Shown: one piece after another, positions 14,766 through 22,416 of the stretch | Position numbering within the stretch: the first letter of the stretch is position 1 | Layout of the letters: each line of letters opens with the position of its first letter | Assembly (NCBI GenBank): GCA_016871335.1 | Contig: VFZF01000013.1 | Coordinates: forward strand, 21,299-85,298 | DNA length: 64,000 bases | Origin: Acidimicrobiia bacterium | GTDB lineage: Bacteria; Acidobacteriota; Vicinamibacteria; Vicinamibacterales; SCN-69-37 | Reading direction: 5' to 3' | Position numbers and translations under genes: made by a program | Notes under the pieces: generated by a model | What the model saw: the letters and a program-made list of their open reading frames with translations, nothing else | Told to the model about the DNA's origin: nothing | Database searches by the model: none

Positions 14766-15802
14766 ACGATTGTCATCAGGTCGCTGAACAACGCGAAGGC
14801 GGTCTTTTCAAGACCGCCATCGCGCTGCGTGATGACGACCCGTCCCAGCAGGTCCGTCTGCAGTTCCAGGGCGTTGGCCTGGCCGTCGAGTTGGGCCAGG
14901 GGGTCGTCGGCCTCGAGTTCCTCGAGGCCGACGGTGAAATGAGCTCGGAGGCGATTTTCGTGAAAATCGCCTCCGAGCTCACCGGACGCCACAAGCTTGA
15001 GGCGGTGGCCGCGGGCCACCGCCTCACGCGCCCACTCGGCATCGGCAGGGCCGATGCCGGTGCGCGCGACCGCCTGCGGCGTGATCCCCGCCCCCATCCA
15101 CACGTTCGCCATCGCGGCCACCTTCGCTGCCGCGTCCCACCCGTCCACGTCCAGCGACGGGTCCGCCTCGGCCACACCAGCCGTTTGCATCCGCGCCAGC
15201 GCGGATGCAAACGGCTCGCCGTGCTCCATCGCCGTCAGGATGTGGTTCGTCGTGCTGTTCACCACACCGCGGAATCCAAGGACCGTCACGCCGGGCATCG
15301 TCTCACGTACCAGATTGAACACCGGGATGCCGTCCATGACGGCGCCTTCGAACAGGAACTCACGACCTGCCCGCCGGGCCTCGGCGGCCAAGTCGTCATA
15401 TGCGTGCGCAACAGGTCCCTTGTTCGCGCTCACCACATGCGCGCCCGCGCGTAACGCCTGACGCACACGCGAAATCGCCGGCTCGCCAGACTCGATCACC
15501 AGCGGCGTCGTCTCAACGACCACGTGGGTCTCGGCGCCCAGGGCAACGAGTTGTGCGATGAGTTGATCGGCTGTGTGTTCAGACGGCGTCGGCCCAATCG
15601 CGCCTCCGCCCGCCACCTCTCGCGCGAGTCGTGTAGCGTCGAGGCCCGCGTCCAGATACGCGCTGCCGTGCCGCCCGGTGGCAATGCCGGCCACCACCGG
15701 CGTGACACCGGCAGCGTCCAGCACCGCGCGTTGCTCCTCCAGCAGGTGCACAAACCGGCGTCCGACATGACCGAATCCCAGGAGCAACAACGCAACGCGC
15801 AT
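14738..15802 (-). CDS. hom: Homoserine dehydrogenase
   Basis: 354 aa from ATG 15802 (MRVALLLLGFGHVGRRFVHLL, a Rossmann fold). Typical motifs follow: ANKGPVAHAYDDL, EGAVMDGIPVFN, GVVNSTTNHILT and GVAEADPSLDVDGWDAAAKV. It reduces aspartate semialdehyde to homoserine for Thr and Met synthesis. There is no C-terminal ACT domain, so it is the short monofunctional type. Two parts come from palindromic repeats: ELGGDFHENRLRAHF (14940-14981) and the C-terminus. At least five other perfect inverted repeats lie in the last third of the gene, so the second half is unusually hairpin-rich. Confidence 0.88.
   Translation of the reverse strand: MRVALLLLGFGHVGRRFVHLLEEQRAVLDAAGVTPVVAGIATGRHGSAYLDAGLDATRLAREVAGGGAIGPTPSEHTADQLIAQLVALGAETHVVVETTPLVIESGEPAISRVRQALRAGAHVVSANKGPVAHAYDDLAAEARRAGREFLFEGAVMDGIPVFNLVRETMPGVTVLGFRGVVNSTTNHILTAMEHGEPFASALARMQTAGVAEADPSLDVDGWDAAAKVAAMANVWMGAGITPQAVARTGIGPADAEWAREAVARGHRLKLVASGELGGDFHENRLRAHFTVGLEELEADDPLAQLDGQANALELQTDLLGRVVITQRDGGLEKTAFALFSDLMTIVKSARRRFS
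14940..14981. repeat. Palindromic repeat family C, copy 3 (inside hom)
   Basis: 19 bp arms (GAGCTCGGAGGCGATTTT core) around CGTG. It is read in frame by homoserine dehydrogenase as ELGGDFHENRLRAHF, a different frame from the copy in nagA. Confidence 0.95.
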
Positions 15803-15838
15803 TCGCAAGGTCCGGCGTAGAGTGTAGTAGAGGTTCGT

Positions 15839-16564
15839 ATGAAGATGTTTCCGATCCTGCTCTCGTTGGCCGTGCTGCTGCCGGCCGTGTCCACCGCTCA
15901 ACCCGCCGCGGCACCTCCCGTCATCGTTGCCCGCGGAGAAAGCACCGTGAAGGTGGCCCCTGATCAGGCGTGGGCCACCGTGGTGGTCGAAACACGCGAC
16001 GCCAAGGCGCCTCAGGCTCGTCAGCTTTCGGCCGTGGCCATGACGGTCGTGATGGCCGCGCTCACGGCGTCCGGACTCTCCACCAACGCCATCAAGACGG
16101 TCGGCTACTCGCTGACTCCGGACTACGAATACGTCAACGGCCGCCAGCGCATGCGCGGGTTCCTCGTGTCGAATCAGGTCCTGGTTCGGATCGACGATGT
16201 CGCCAAGGTTGCCGACGTGCTGGACGCGGTCGGCAGACTCACACTGGCTGCTTCCTCGAACCTGACCATCGCCAATCTGCGCTTCGATCTCACGGATCGC
16301 TCGGCGCTGGAACGCGACGCGCTCCGTATGGCTGTCGTGGATGCGATGGAGAATGTCAAAGCCATGGCCGCAGGTGCAGGGGCGACGCTGGGACGCATTG
16401 CCAGAATCGATCAGGTCGGCGGCCCTCAACAGTTCGACAAGATCGAACCGATGATGGCGATGGCGGTGCGCGGTCAGATGAATGAGTCGATCGTCGGCAC
16501 CCCGATAGCGCCGTCGGAGATCGAGATCCGCGCAGGCGTGATGTTGACCGTCGAGATACGTTAG
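15839..16564 (+). CDS. Periplasmic SIMPL-domain (DUF541) protein
   Basis: 241 aa. The signal peptide (MKMFPILLSLAVLLPAVSTA) is followed by the SIMPL domain: IVARGESTVKVAPDQAWATV, then a long helix with SAVAMTVVMAAL and TVGYSLTPDYEY, and a final EIRAGVMLTVEIR. SIMPL proteins are periplasmic or outer-membrane proteins of poorly defined function. It is divergent from homoserine dehydrogenase (36 bp gap). Its stop overlaps that of the convergent rmuC by 4 bp. Confidence 0.87.
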   Translation: MKMFPILLSLAVLLPAVSTAQPAAAPPVIVARGESTVKVAPDQAWATVVVETRDAKAPQARQLSAVAMTVVMAALTASGLSTNAIKTVGYSLTPDYEYVNGRQRMRGFLVSNQVLVRIDDVAKVADVLDAVGRLTLAASSNLTIANLRFDLTDRSALERDALRMAVVDAMENVKAMAAGAGATLGRIARIDQVGGPQQFDKIEPMMAMAVRGQMNESIVGTPIAPSEIEIRAGVMLTVEIR

Positions 16565-17787
16565 CTCGGCTTCACCGGCCGCTCATCCTCGCGATCGACC
16601 ACGGTCAGCTCGTCTTTCTGCACCCGCCTGACGGTGAGGTGCAGCGGCTCCGCGACCTCGAGCTCCTTGTTCGAGCTGACGCCAAGCTCCTTGAACCGTC
16701 TCGCGCCCGGCAGCACCTTCTGTTCAAGCGAGCCCACCAGCCTGTCGTAGCTGCTGGCCGCCTGCTTCAGGTGTGCGCCGACAGAGCTCAGGTGATCCAC
16801 CATCGTTGACAACCGGTCGTAGAGGTCGCGACCCAGCTGCTGGATCTCCTCTGCGTTGACGGCGAGCTGCTGCTGCTTCCACCCGTACGCCACTGCGCGC
16901 AGAATCGCCATCAGCGTCATCGGCGTTGCCGGCACCACGCGCATGGATGACGCCAGTTCGAGCAACGTTTCATCACGTTCAAACGCCGACGCCAGCAGCG
17001 GCTCCAGCGGCAGGAACATCACGACGAACTCAGGGGACGGTTGGAACTGTGTCCAGTACGCCTTGCCGCCGAGCGTCTTGACGTGATCCCTGACCTGTCG
17101 CGCATGTGCAGTCAATTGCACATCCCGATCGGCCTCGTCGTGCGCATTCGCCGCGCGAAGATACGCATCGATCGGCACCTTCGAATCAATGACGATCGTC
17201 GCACCTCCTGGCAGGCGCACGATCATGTCCGGCGTCTGTCTCGCACCATCGTCGCTCGTCGCCTGTGCCTGCTCTTCGAAGTCGCAGTGTTCCAGCATGC
17301 CGGCCATTTCGACGATGCGCCGGAGCTGGACTTCGCCCCAGCGTCCGCGGGCGTTGGGAGAGCGGAGGGCCTGTGAGAGGCCCTCGGTGGTCTTGCGGAG
17401 TTGCTCCTGCGTCTGTGCCAATCCACTCAACTGCGACGTGACCGCCCGGAACGACCCTTCGCGATCGCGGTCGGCTGAGGCCACCTGGGTCTGGACCTTG
17501 TCGAGGGTGTCACGCATCGGCTTGAGCAGCGCTTCCGCGCGCTGCACAAACTCCTGCCGGTTGTCACGCAGCGCATCTTGTGACAAGGCCGCGAACGACT
17601 CGCGGAGGCGAGCCTGGCTTTCGTCGAGGGTCCGCTGCAGATCGACGGCTGCACGCCGTTCGGCGGCCAGTTCGGCCGTGACGCGGGCCAGGTCTGCGAC
17701 CATGCGCTGCCGACGGCTGAGGAACCAGACCCCCGCCGCCGTCGCACCCAACGCGACCCCGAACACCAGAAACAGCACGCTCTCCAT
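16561..17787 (-). CDS. rmuC: DNA recombination protein RmuC
   Basis: 408 aa. One N-terminal membrane helix (residues 2-22) is followed by a coiled coil (about 30-130), then the RmuC nuclease-like domain: GRWGEVQLRRIVEMAGMLEH, DMIVRLPGG and VIDSKVPIDAYLRA. It limits inversions between short inverted repeats in E. coli, which is interesting in a window with so many palindromes. The ATG at 17787 is preceded by TATAGC 8 bases upstream, overlapping the promoter of the divergent gene. Confidence 0.92.
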   Translation of the reverse strand: MESVLFLVFGVALGATAAGVWFLSRRQRMVADLARVTAELAAERRAAVDLQRTLDESQARLRESFAALSQDALRDNRQEFVQRAEALLKPMRDTLDKVQTQVASADRDREGSFRAVTSQLSGLAQTQEQLRKTTEGLSQALRSPNARGRWGEVQLRRIVEMAGMLEHCDFEEQAQATSDDGARQTPDMIVRLPGGATIVIDSKVPIDAYLRAANAHDEADRDVQLTAHARQVRDHVKTLGGKAYWTQFQPSPEFVVMFLPLEPLLASAFERDETLLELASSMRVVPATPMTLMAILRAVAYGWKQQQLAVNAEEIQQLGRDLYDRLSTMVDHLSSVGAHLKQAASSYDRLVGSLEQKVLPGARRFKELGVSSNKELEVAEPLHLTVRRVQKDELTVVDREDERPVKPS

Positions 17788-17790
17788 CGT

Positions 17791-17803
17791 CAGTAGCTAT
17801 AAG
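17791..17803. promoter_or_regulatory. Divergent -10 boxes for rmuC and the DUF1624 gene
   Basis: The palindromic core AGCTATAAGCT holds TATAAG (17798-17803, + strand, 8 bases before GTG 17812) and TATAGC on the minus strand, 8 bases before ATG 17787. Both transcripts would start at or next to their start codons. Confidence 0.5.
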
Positions 17804-17811
17804 CTCCCGTC

Positions 17812-18954
17812 GTGACAAACGAGGTCACGGCCCGTGTGGCCGCCTACGATCGCCTTCGAGGACTGATTATCGTCCTGATGGCCATCGACCACGCGAGCTA
17901 TTTCATCGCGCGCGTCCATCCGCTGGAGACGTGGGCCACGCCGCCCCCGTATTATCCCGACCTCGCGTCCTTCCTCACGCGGTGGCTGACCCACCTCTGT
18001 GCGCCGGGGTGTTTCATGCTGATGGGCATCGGCATCGTGTACTTCGCCGAGAGCCGTCGTCTCGCCGGATGGACGGACGGGCGCATTACGCGCTTTGTGG
18101 CCACCCGGGGGGCCGTCCTGCTGCTCGTGCAGCACTTCCTGGAGAACCCGGCGTGGCTCCTCGGGATTCTGTCGGCTGATCCTGTTGTCGAGTCAACGAT
18201 GGGAACTGTGCCCGGACCTGGCGGCGAGACCATGCTCGCCTTTGCGGTGCTGAGCGCGCTCGGCGTGGCGATGATCGTGGGCAGCGTGTTGTGGCGGGCG
18301 CCTTGGTGGGTGCTCGTCGTGGCAGGGGTGTCGGCGTTACTCGTGGGCGCTGTGATGACGCCGCTTCCGGCAGCGATTCTCGAGCCCCAACCCGCGTGGA
18401 AGCAGTTGTTGTTTCTACCGGGGAGCACCGGGCTTCTGCAGAATCTCTATCCGTGGGTGCCGTGGCTGTTTCCCATGGTGATGGGACTCACAATCGCGCG
18501 CATGATTCGGGCGAACGACGTGTCGATGACCGGAGGTCTCTTTACACGCGGGCTCTGGCTGATCGGAATGTTCGTGTTTGCTCGATTTATGGGTACCGAT
18601 CCCCACCCGCCTGCTGATGGCCTTGTCGGCTGGCTCACCGTGACCAAGTATCCACCCAGCACAGCGTTCCTGTTCCTGATGCTCGGCCTGAACCTGCTCC
18701 TGCTCGCCGCTCTGGCGAAGTGGCCGGCGCGCTGGCTCGCGCCGCTGGAAGTCTTCGGCCGCGCGCCGTTCTTTTTCTACCTGGCACATCTCTGGGCGTT
18801 TGGTGCGCTCAGTTGGGCGTTCCCGACCGGGACGTCATTCCCTGTGTTGTACCTCGTCTGGGCCCTCGTCGTCGGCGCCTTGTATCCCACCTGCGCCTGG
18901 TACGCCCAGTTCAAATCCTCAAAGCCCCAGACCTCACTCTGGCGCTTGTTTTGA
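17812..18954 (+). CDS. DUF1624/HGSNAT-like membrane acyltransferase
   Basis: 380 aa starting at GTG. The N-terminus (RLRGLIIVLMAIDHASYF) is the DUF1624 signature, followed by about ten membrane helices. LTHLCAPGCFMLMGIGI and the C-terminal FGRAPFFFYLAHLW are also family features. Related proteins transfer acetyl groups across membranes to sugars; the real substrate here is unknown. It reads away from rmuC and ends 2 bp before a GCGGAC-type repeat shared with the convergent anti-sigma gene. Confidence 0.82.
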   Translation: MTNEVTARVAAYDRLRGLIIVLMAIDHASYFIARVHPLETWATPPPYYPDLASFLTRWLTHLCAPGCFMLMGIGIVYFAESRRLAGWTDGRITRFVATRGAVLLLVQHFLENPAWLLGILSADPVVESTMGTVPGPGGETMLAFAVLSALGVAMIVGSVLWRAPWWVLVVAGVSALLVGAVMTPLPAAILEPQPAWKQLLFLPGSTGLLQNLYPWVPWLFPMVMGLTIARMIRANDVSMTGGLFTRGLWLIGMFVFARFMGTDPHPPADGLVGWLTVTKYPPSTAFLFLMLGLNLLLLAALAKWPARWLAPLEVFGRAPFFFYLAHLWAFGALSWAFPTGTSFPVLYLVWALVVGALYPTCAWYAQFKSSKPQTSLWRLF

Positions 18955-18956
18955 AC

Positions 18957-19012
18957 GGCGGACCGCGGACTGCGGACTGCGGACTAGCGGACCAGCGGAC
19001 CGCGGACCAGCA
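18957..19012. repeat. GCGGAC-type tandem repeat (family B), anti-sigma 3' end
   Basis: Iterated GCGGACCGCGGACTGCGGAC and AGCGGACC units between two convergent genes. The last residues (LLVRGPLVR) and TAG stop of the minus-strand anti-sigma gene lie inside it. Confidence 0.85.
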
Positions 19013-19244
19013 GTTCCCGCACCCGCGCCTGTGCCTTGGCGCGCACCGCGTCGGGTAGCGGCGCGTCGGCCGCCTGCCGGCAGATGCCCGTCGTTGCGCG
19101 GAAGTCGGCAATGACGCGCGCGCAATCCGGACACGTTTGCGCATGCTGTTCGATCTGTTCGCACGTCGCGGCGTTCAGGTCGCCGTCGAGGTAAGCGGAA
19201 ATCTTGGCGAGCAGGCCGTCACAGCTCACAGGTGGCGTTGTCAT
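18984..19244 (-). CDS. Zinc-finger anti-sigma factor
   Basis: 86 aa. It starts MTTPPVSCDGLLAKISAYLDGDL and carries the zf-HC2/ZAS motif H-x3-C-x2-C (HAQTCPDC), which binds zinc and the ECF sigma factor. There is no membrane helix, so it is a soluble sensor. Its ATG overlaps the sigma stop by 4 bp (ATGA), so the two are translationally coupled. The C-terminal nine residues derive from the family B repeat. Confidence 0.88.
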   Translation of the reverse strand: MTTPPVSCDGLLAKISAYLDGDLNAATCEQIEQHAQTCPDCARVIADFRATTGICRQAADAPLPDAVRAKAQARVRELLVRGPLVR

Positions 19245-19882
19245 CGTGTGGCCTCCAGCGATTCACGCAGCATTACGCGCGCCCGGTGCAGCCGGGTCTT
19301 GACGTTGTCTTCAGTCATCCGTGTGACCTCCGCCACTTCCCGGGTGGACAGGCCTTCCATTTCCCGCAACAGGACGATCATCCGGTACGCCGGCGGCAGC
19401 TTTGCTAGCGCCGTCCGCAGCTCGCGGCCGAGCCACGCATTCAGCGCGAGGTCATCGGGCCCCTTCGAGTGCGTCGCCACGTCATGGGTGCCCACCCGAC
19501 GCCCGTCAGCGTGATCCACATGCGGCTGATCCAGCGATTCCACGCGCGCCGGTTCGTCGACTCGTTTACGGCGCTTCATCAAACAGGCATTCCGTACCGT
19601 CCGGAACAGCCAGGTGCGGAACGCCGACGGGTCCTTGATGCTGTCGACGTGTTTGTACGTCCTGATCAACGCGTCCTGCATCACATCCTCGGCATCTTCA
19701 GCATGCCCACACACAAGCAGCGAAAACCGGAACGCCACCTGCTGAGCCCGCATCAACAGCTGCTCCATGGCCGACTCGTCGCCCAACGCGGCGGCCAGCA
19801 CAAGCGGCGCGTACGGATCGGGCGCGCTGGTCGCGTCCGTCGCGTCTGAGAGATGCGGATTTCCCGGTTTGGCGACGGTCAC
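19241..19882 (-). CDS. ECF-type RNA polymerase sigma factor
   Basis: About 213 aa from GTG 19882; TTG 19888 is an alternative. Region 2 reads FSLLVCGHAEDAEDVMQDAL, then FRTWLFRTVRNACL. Region 4 reads LAKLPPAYRMIVLLREMEGL, then STREVAEVTRMTEDNVKTRL. It probably controls itself, the anti-sigma factor and perhaps the divergent efflux operon 45 bp away. A short palindrome (GACAAATTGTC, 19884-19894) overlaps the proposed start. The linker between regions 2 and 4 is long and Asp/His-rich. Confidence 0.88.
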   Translation of the reverse strand: MTVAKPGNPHLSDATDATSAPDPYAPLVLAAALGDESAMEQLLMRAQQVAFRFSLLVCGHAEDAEDVMQDALIRTYKHVDSIKDPSAFRTWLFRTVRNACLMKRRKRVDEPARVESLDQPHVDHADGRRVGTHDVATHSKGPDDLALNAWLGRELRTALAKLPPAYRMIVLLREMEGLSTREVAEVTRMTEDNVKTRLHRARVMLRESLEATR

Positions 19883-19927
19883 AGACAAATTGTCACCTTT
19901 TTCCGAACCCCGCATCTCTGGGGGGTG

Positions 19928-21250
19928 ATGGCACGACACATCGGCCGTTTGGCCCCACTTCTTCTGTTGATCGCCTCGGCGGCTTCCGCGCAGACATCCC
20001 TGACGCTGGACGAAGCGCTGGCGAAGGCACTGGCGAATAACCCCACGCTGGCCGCGGCGCGAGCCCAGGCTGATGGCGCCTCGGCCGGCGTGACTGCCGC
20101 TCGTGGGCAGTGGTTTCCCCGGGTGACACTTAGCGAGAGCGCGACCCGCAGCGACCAGCCGGTCTTTGCCTTTGGCGCGCTGCTCTCCGCGCGCCAGTTC
20201 ACCGCCCAGGACTTTGCGGTGGCGCGACTGAACAGCCCGGGCGCCACGAACCTCTTCACCACGCGCGTCGGCGTCCAGCAGATCCTCTTTGACGGTGGCC
20301 GCACCTCTGCCGCAATGGCTGAATCCCGCGCCCGTCGCGACGCCGCGACGGCCTCGGTCGACGAAGCGGCCACTGCCATCACGCTTGCAGTCACCAGCAC
20401 GTTCGGACAACTCGTCACCCTTCAGGCGTCGGCCCGGGCTCTTGATGCCGCCATCGCCGCAGCGACCGAAGACCTGGTGCGGGCGGAACGCCGCCGCGAC
20501 GCCGGCACGGTCACCGACGCGGATGTGCTCGCGATTGCCGTCCACCTCTCGGAGCTCCGGCAGCGACGGATTCTGCTGAACGCCAACGTCGCCGCCGCGG
20601 CCGCCACGCTCAACCGCCTCATGGGCGCGCCGGTCGAGTCGCCGATTGCTGTCGTTGTTCTCCCACCGCCGAGTTCCCACGCCACGCCGGATCTTGAGGC
20701 GTTGTTTACGGAAGCCTGGGGTTCGCGCCCCGATCTGCGTCGCGCCGCCGCGGACATCCTCATCGCCGCCGCGGCCGCGCGCCAGGCCTCGTCCGTCTGG
20801 TGGCCACAGGTCGCCGCACAGGCCGGCGTTGAGTGGAACGGGATCACTGCCGGCGACCGTGCGCGGTCCTGGGTCGTGGGTGGAGAAGTTCGATGGTCGC
20901 TCTCACTCTCAGGCGCCGACCGCGCCCGCGTACAGGCGGCCTCGCACGCACGGTCAGCGGCAGAACTGATGCGCGCGGACCTTCGCGCCGCCATCCAGGT
21001 GGAAGTACTGACGGCCGTGCGTCAACTCGAAGCCGCGCTGGCGCGTGTCTCCGTCGGCGCCGAGTCCGTCGCGCAGGCCGCCGAACGCGCCCGCGTCGTG
21101 CGCAATCGATACGACGCAGGCCTGGCCTCGATGACTGATGTAGTGACTGCGTCCAGCGCGCTGCTCGACGCCGAGGCGCGGCACACCGCCGCGCACGTGG
21201 ATGTGATGAACGCGCAGGCGGAACTGCGGCGCGCTGTGGGGAGACGATGA
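19928..21250 (+). CDS. TolC-family outer-membrane efflux protein
   Basis: About 440 aa from ATG 19928 (MARHIGRLAPLLLLIASAASAQ, a signal peptide). A start at 19853 would overlap the sigma gene and precede the signal peptide, so it is less likely. Two OEP repeats are visible: LTLDEALAKALANNPTLAAA and the later ALFTEAWGSRPDLRRAAADI, each followed by long Ala-rich helices. It forms the outer-membrane channel of a tripartite pump with the next two genes, which overlap it in ATGA style. Confidence 0.9.
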   Translation: MARHIGRLAPLLLLIASAASAQTSLTLDEALAKALANNPTLAAARAQADGASAGVTAARGQWFPRVTLSESATRSDQPVFAFGALLSARQFTAQDFAVARLNSPGATNLFTTRVGVQQILFDGGRTSAAMAESRARRDAATASVDEAATAITLAVTSTFGQLVTLQASARALDAAIAAATEDLVRAERRRDAGTVTDADVLAIAVHLSELRQRRILLNANVAAAAATLNRLMGAPVESPIAVVVLPPPSSHATPDLEALFTEAWGSRPDLRRAAADILIAAAAARQASSVWWPQVAAQAGVEWNGITAGDRARSWVVGGEVRWSLSLSGADRARVQAASHARSAAELMRADLRAAIQVEVLTAVRQLEAALARVSVGAESVAQAAERARVVRNRYDAGLASMTDVVTASSALLDAEARHTAAHVDVMNAQAELRRAVGRR

Positions 21251-22416
21251 TGACGACGACGAAGGTGTGGGGGCTGGGTCTGTTGGTGGCGGTGAGCGCG
21301 GCGGCGTGTGGCGGTGATACCGCCCGGACGCCCGAGGCCGATGACACGACGCCGGTGGCCGTGACAACCGACACGGCGGCGCTGACTCCGTTCGCAGACT
21401 CGTTTGAGTCCGGTGGCACGCTGGTCGCCCGCCAGACGGCGATCATCTCGAGCCGCGTGCTGGCGCCGGTGCTGCGCGTCACCGTACAGCCGGGCGCCGT
21501 GGTGCGCCGGGGGCAGGTGCTCGTGGAGCTTGATGCCGAGCAGATGACCGCCAGTGCCGCCGGTGCCTCGGCGTCGCTCGAAGCCGCACGGGCATCGGTG
21601 CGCGCGGCCGAGTCGGAGCAGGCAGCAGCGGAGGCTGGCCTCGCGCTCGCACGGACATCACATACACGCATCGCACGGCTGCATCAGGATCGATCGGCGA
21701 CCGCGCAGGAGCTGGATGAAGCCCTCTCCGCGCTGCGACAGGCTGAAGCGCGCCTTGCGGCGGTGACCGCACACGTGGAATCGGGCAAGCGGTCGATCGA
21801 TGCGGCGACCGCCGGTGCACAGGTCGCCACCATCACTCGCAGCTGGGCCACACTGACCGCCCCGTTCGACGGGCGCGTGGTCACTCGCCATGTGGATCCG
21901 GGCACGACCTTGGGACCCGGTCAGCCGCTCGTCACCATCGAGGCGACCGGCGCACAGTCCGGCCTGCAGATGGACGTGCGCCTTGACGCCACACGTGCGG
22001 CCGGACTCTCACTCGGACAGACCGCCGACCTTCGGGTGGAGACCGGCGGCACATCGGACTGGACGCCCGCGCGCATCACAAAAATCGCGCGCGTGGATCC
22101 CGCCTCCCACAGCTTCATCGTCACGCTGGAGCCCGGAGCGTCAGCGCAGGCGTGGCAATCGGGCTACTTCGGCCGCGCCCGCTTCGCCGGCGCGTCCACC
22201 GAACGTCTGACCGTGCCCGAATCGGCCATCGTCACCCGTGGCCAGCTGTCGTTTGTGTATCTCGTGGGCGCTGACATGCACGCCCGTCTGCGCATCATTG
22301 CGACCGGCGACGCGAGTGGCGGTCGCGTTGAAGTGCTCTCTGGGTTGTCCGCTGGTGACCGTGTCGTGGTGAATCCGCCGGCGACACTGGCTGACGGTCA
22401 GAAGGTGCGGTCATGA
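21247..22416 (+). CDS. RND efflux periplasmic adaptor (MFP), probable lipoprotein
   Basis: 389 aa. The signal ends in AAAC, so it is probably a lipoprotein (Cys near residue 21). The lipoyl half ([20 protein letters not shown]), a coiled-coil hairpin of about 90 residues, then [20 protein letters not shown] and the beta-barrel domain follow in the usual order. It bridges the RND pump and the TolC protein. It overlaps both neighbours by 4 bp. Confidence 0.9.
   Translation: MMTTTKVWGLGLLVAVSAAACGGDTARTPEADDTTPVAVTTDTAALTPFADSFESGGTLVARQTAIISSRVLAPVLRVTVQPGAVVRRGQVLVELDAEQMTASAAGASASLEAARASVRAAESEQAAAEAGLALARTSHTRIARLHQDRSATAQELDEALSALRQAEARLAAVTAHVESGKRSIDAATAGAQVATITRSWATLTAPFDGRVVTRHVDPGTTLGPGQPLVTIEATGAQSGLQMDVRLDATRAAGLSLGQTADLRVETGGTSDWTPARITKIARVDPASHSFIVTLEPGASAQAWQSGYFGRARFAGASTERLTVPESAIVTRGQLSFVYLVGADMHARLRIIATGDASGGRVEVLSGLSAGDRVVVNPPATLADGQKVRS

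Noticed and set aside
15803..16429. N-terminal extension of homoserine dehydrogenase
   Set aside because: It is antisense to the SIMPL gene. The Rossmann start MRVALLLLGFG at 15802 matches the family.
19883..20680. N-terminal extension of the sigma factor to 479 aa
   Set aside because: The extension is antisense to tolC and lacks any domain. A normal ECF length is obtained from GTG 19882.
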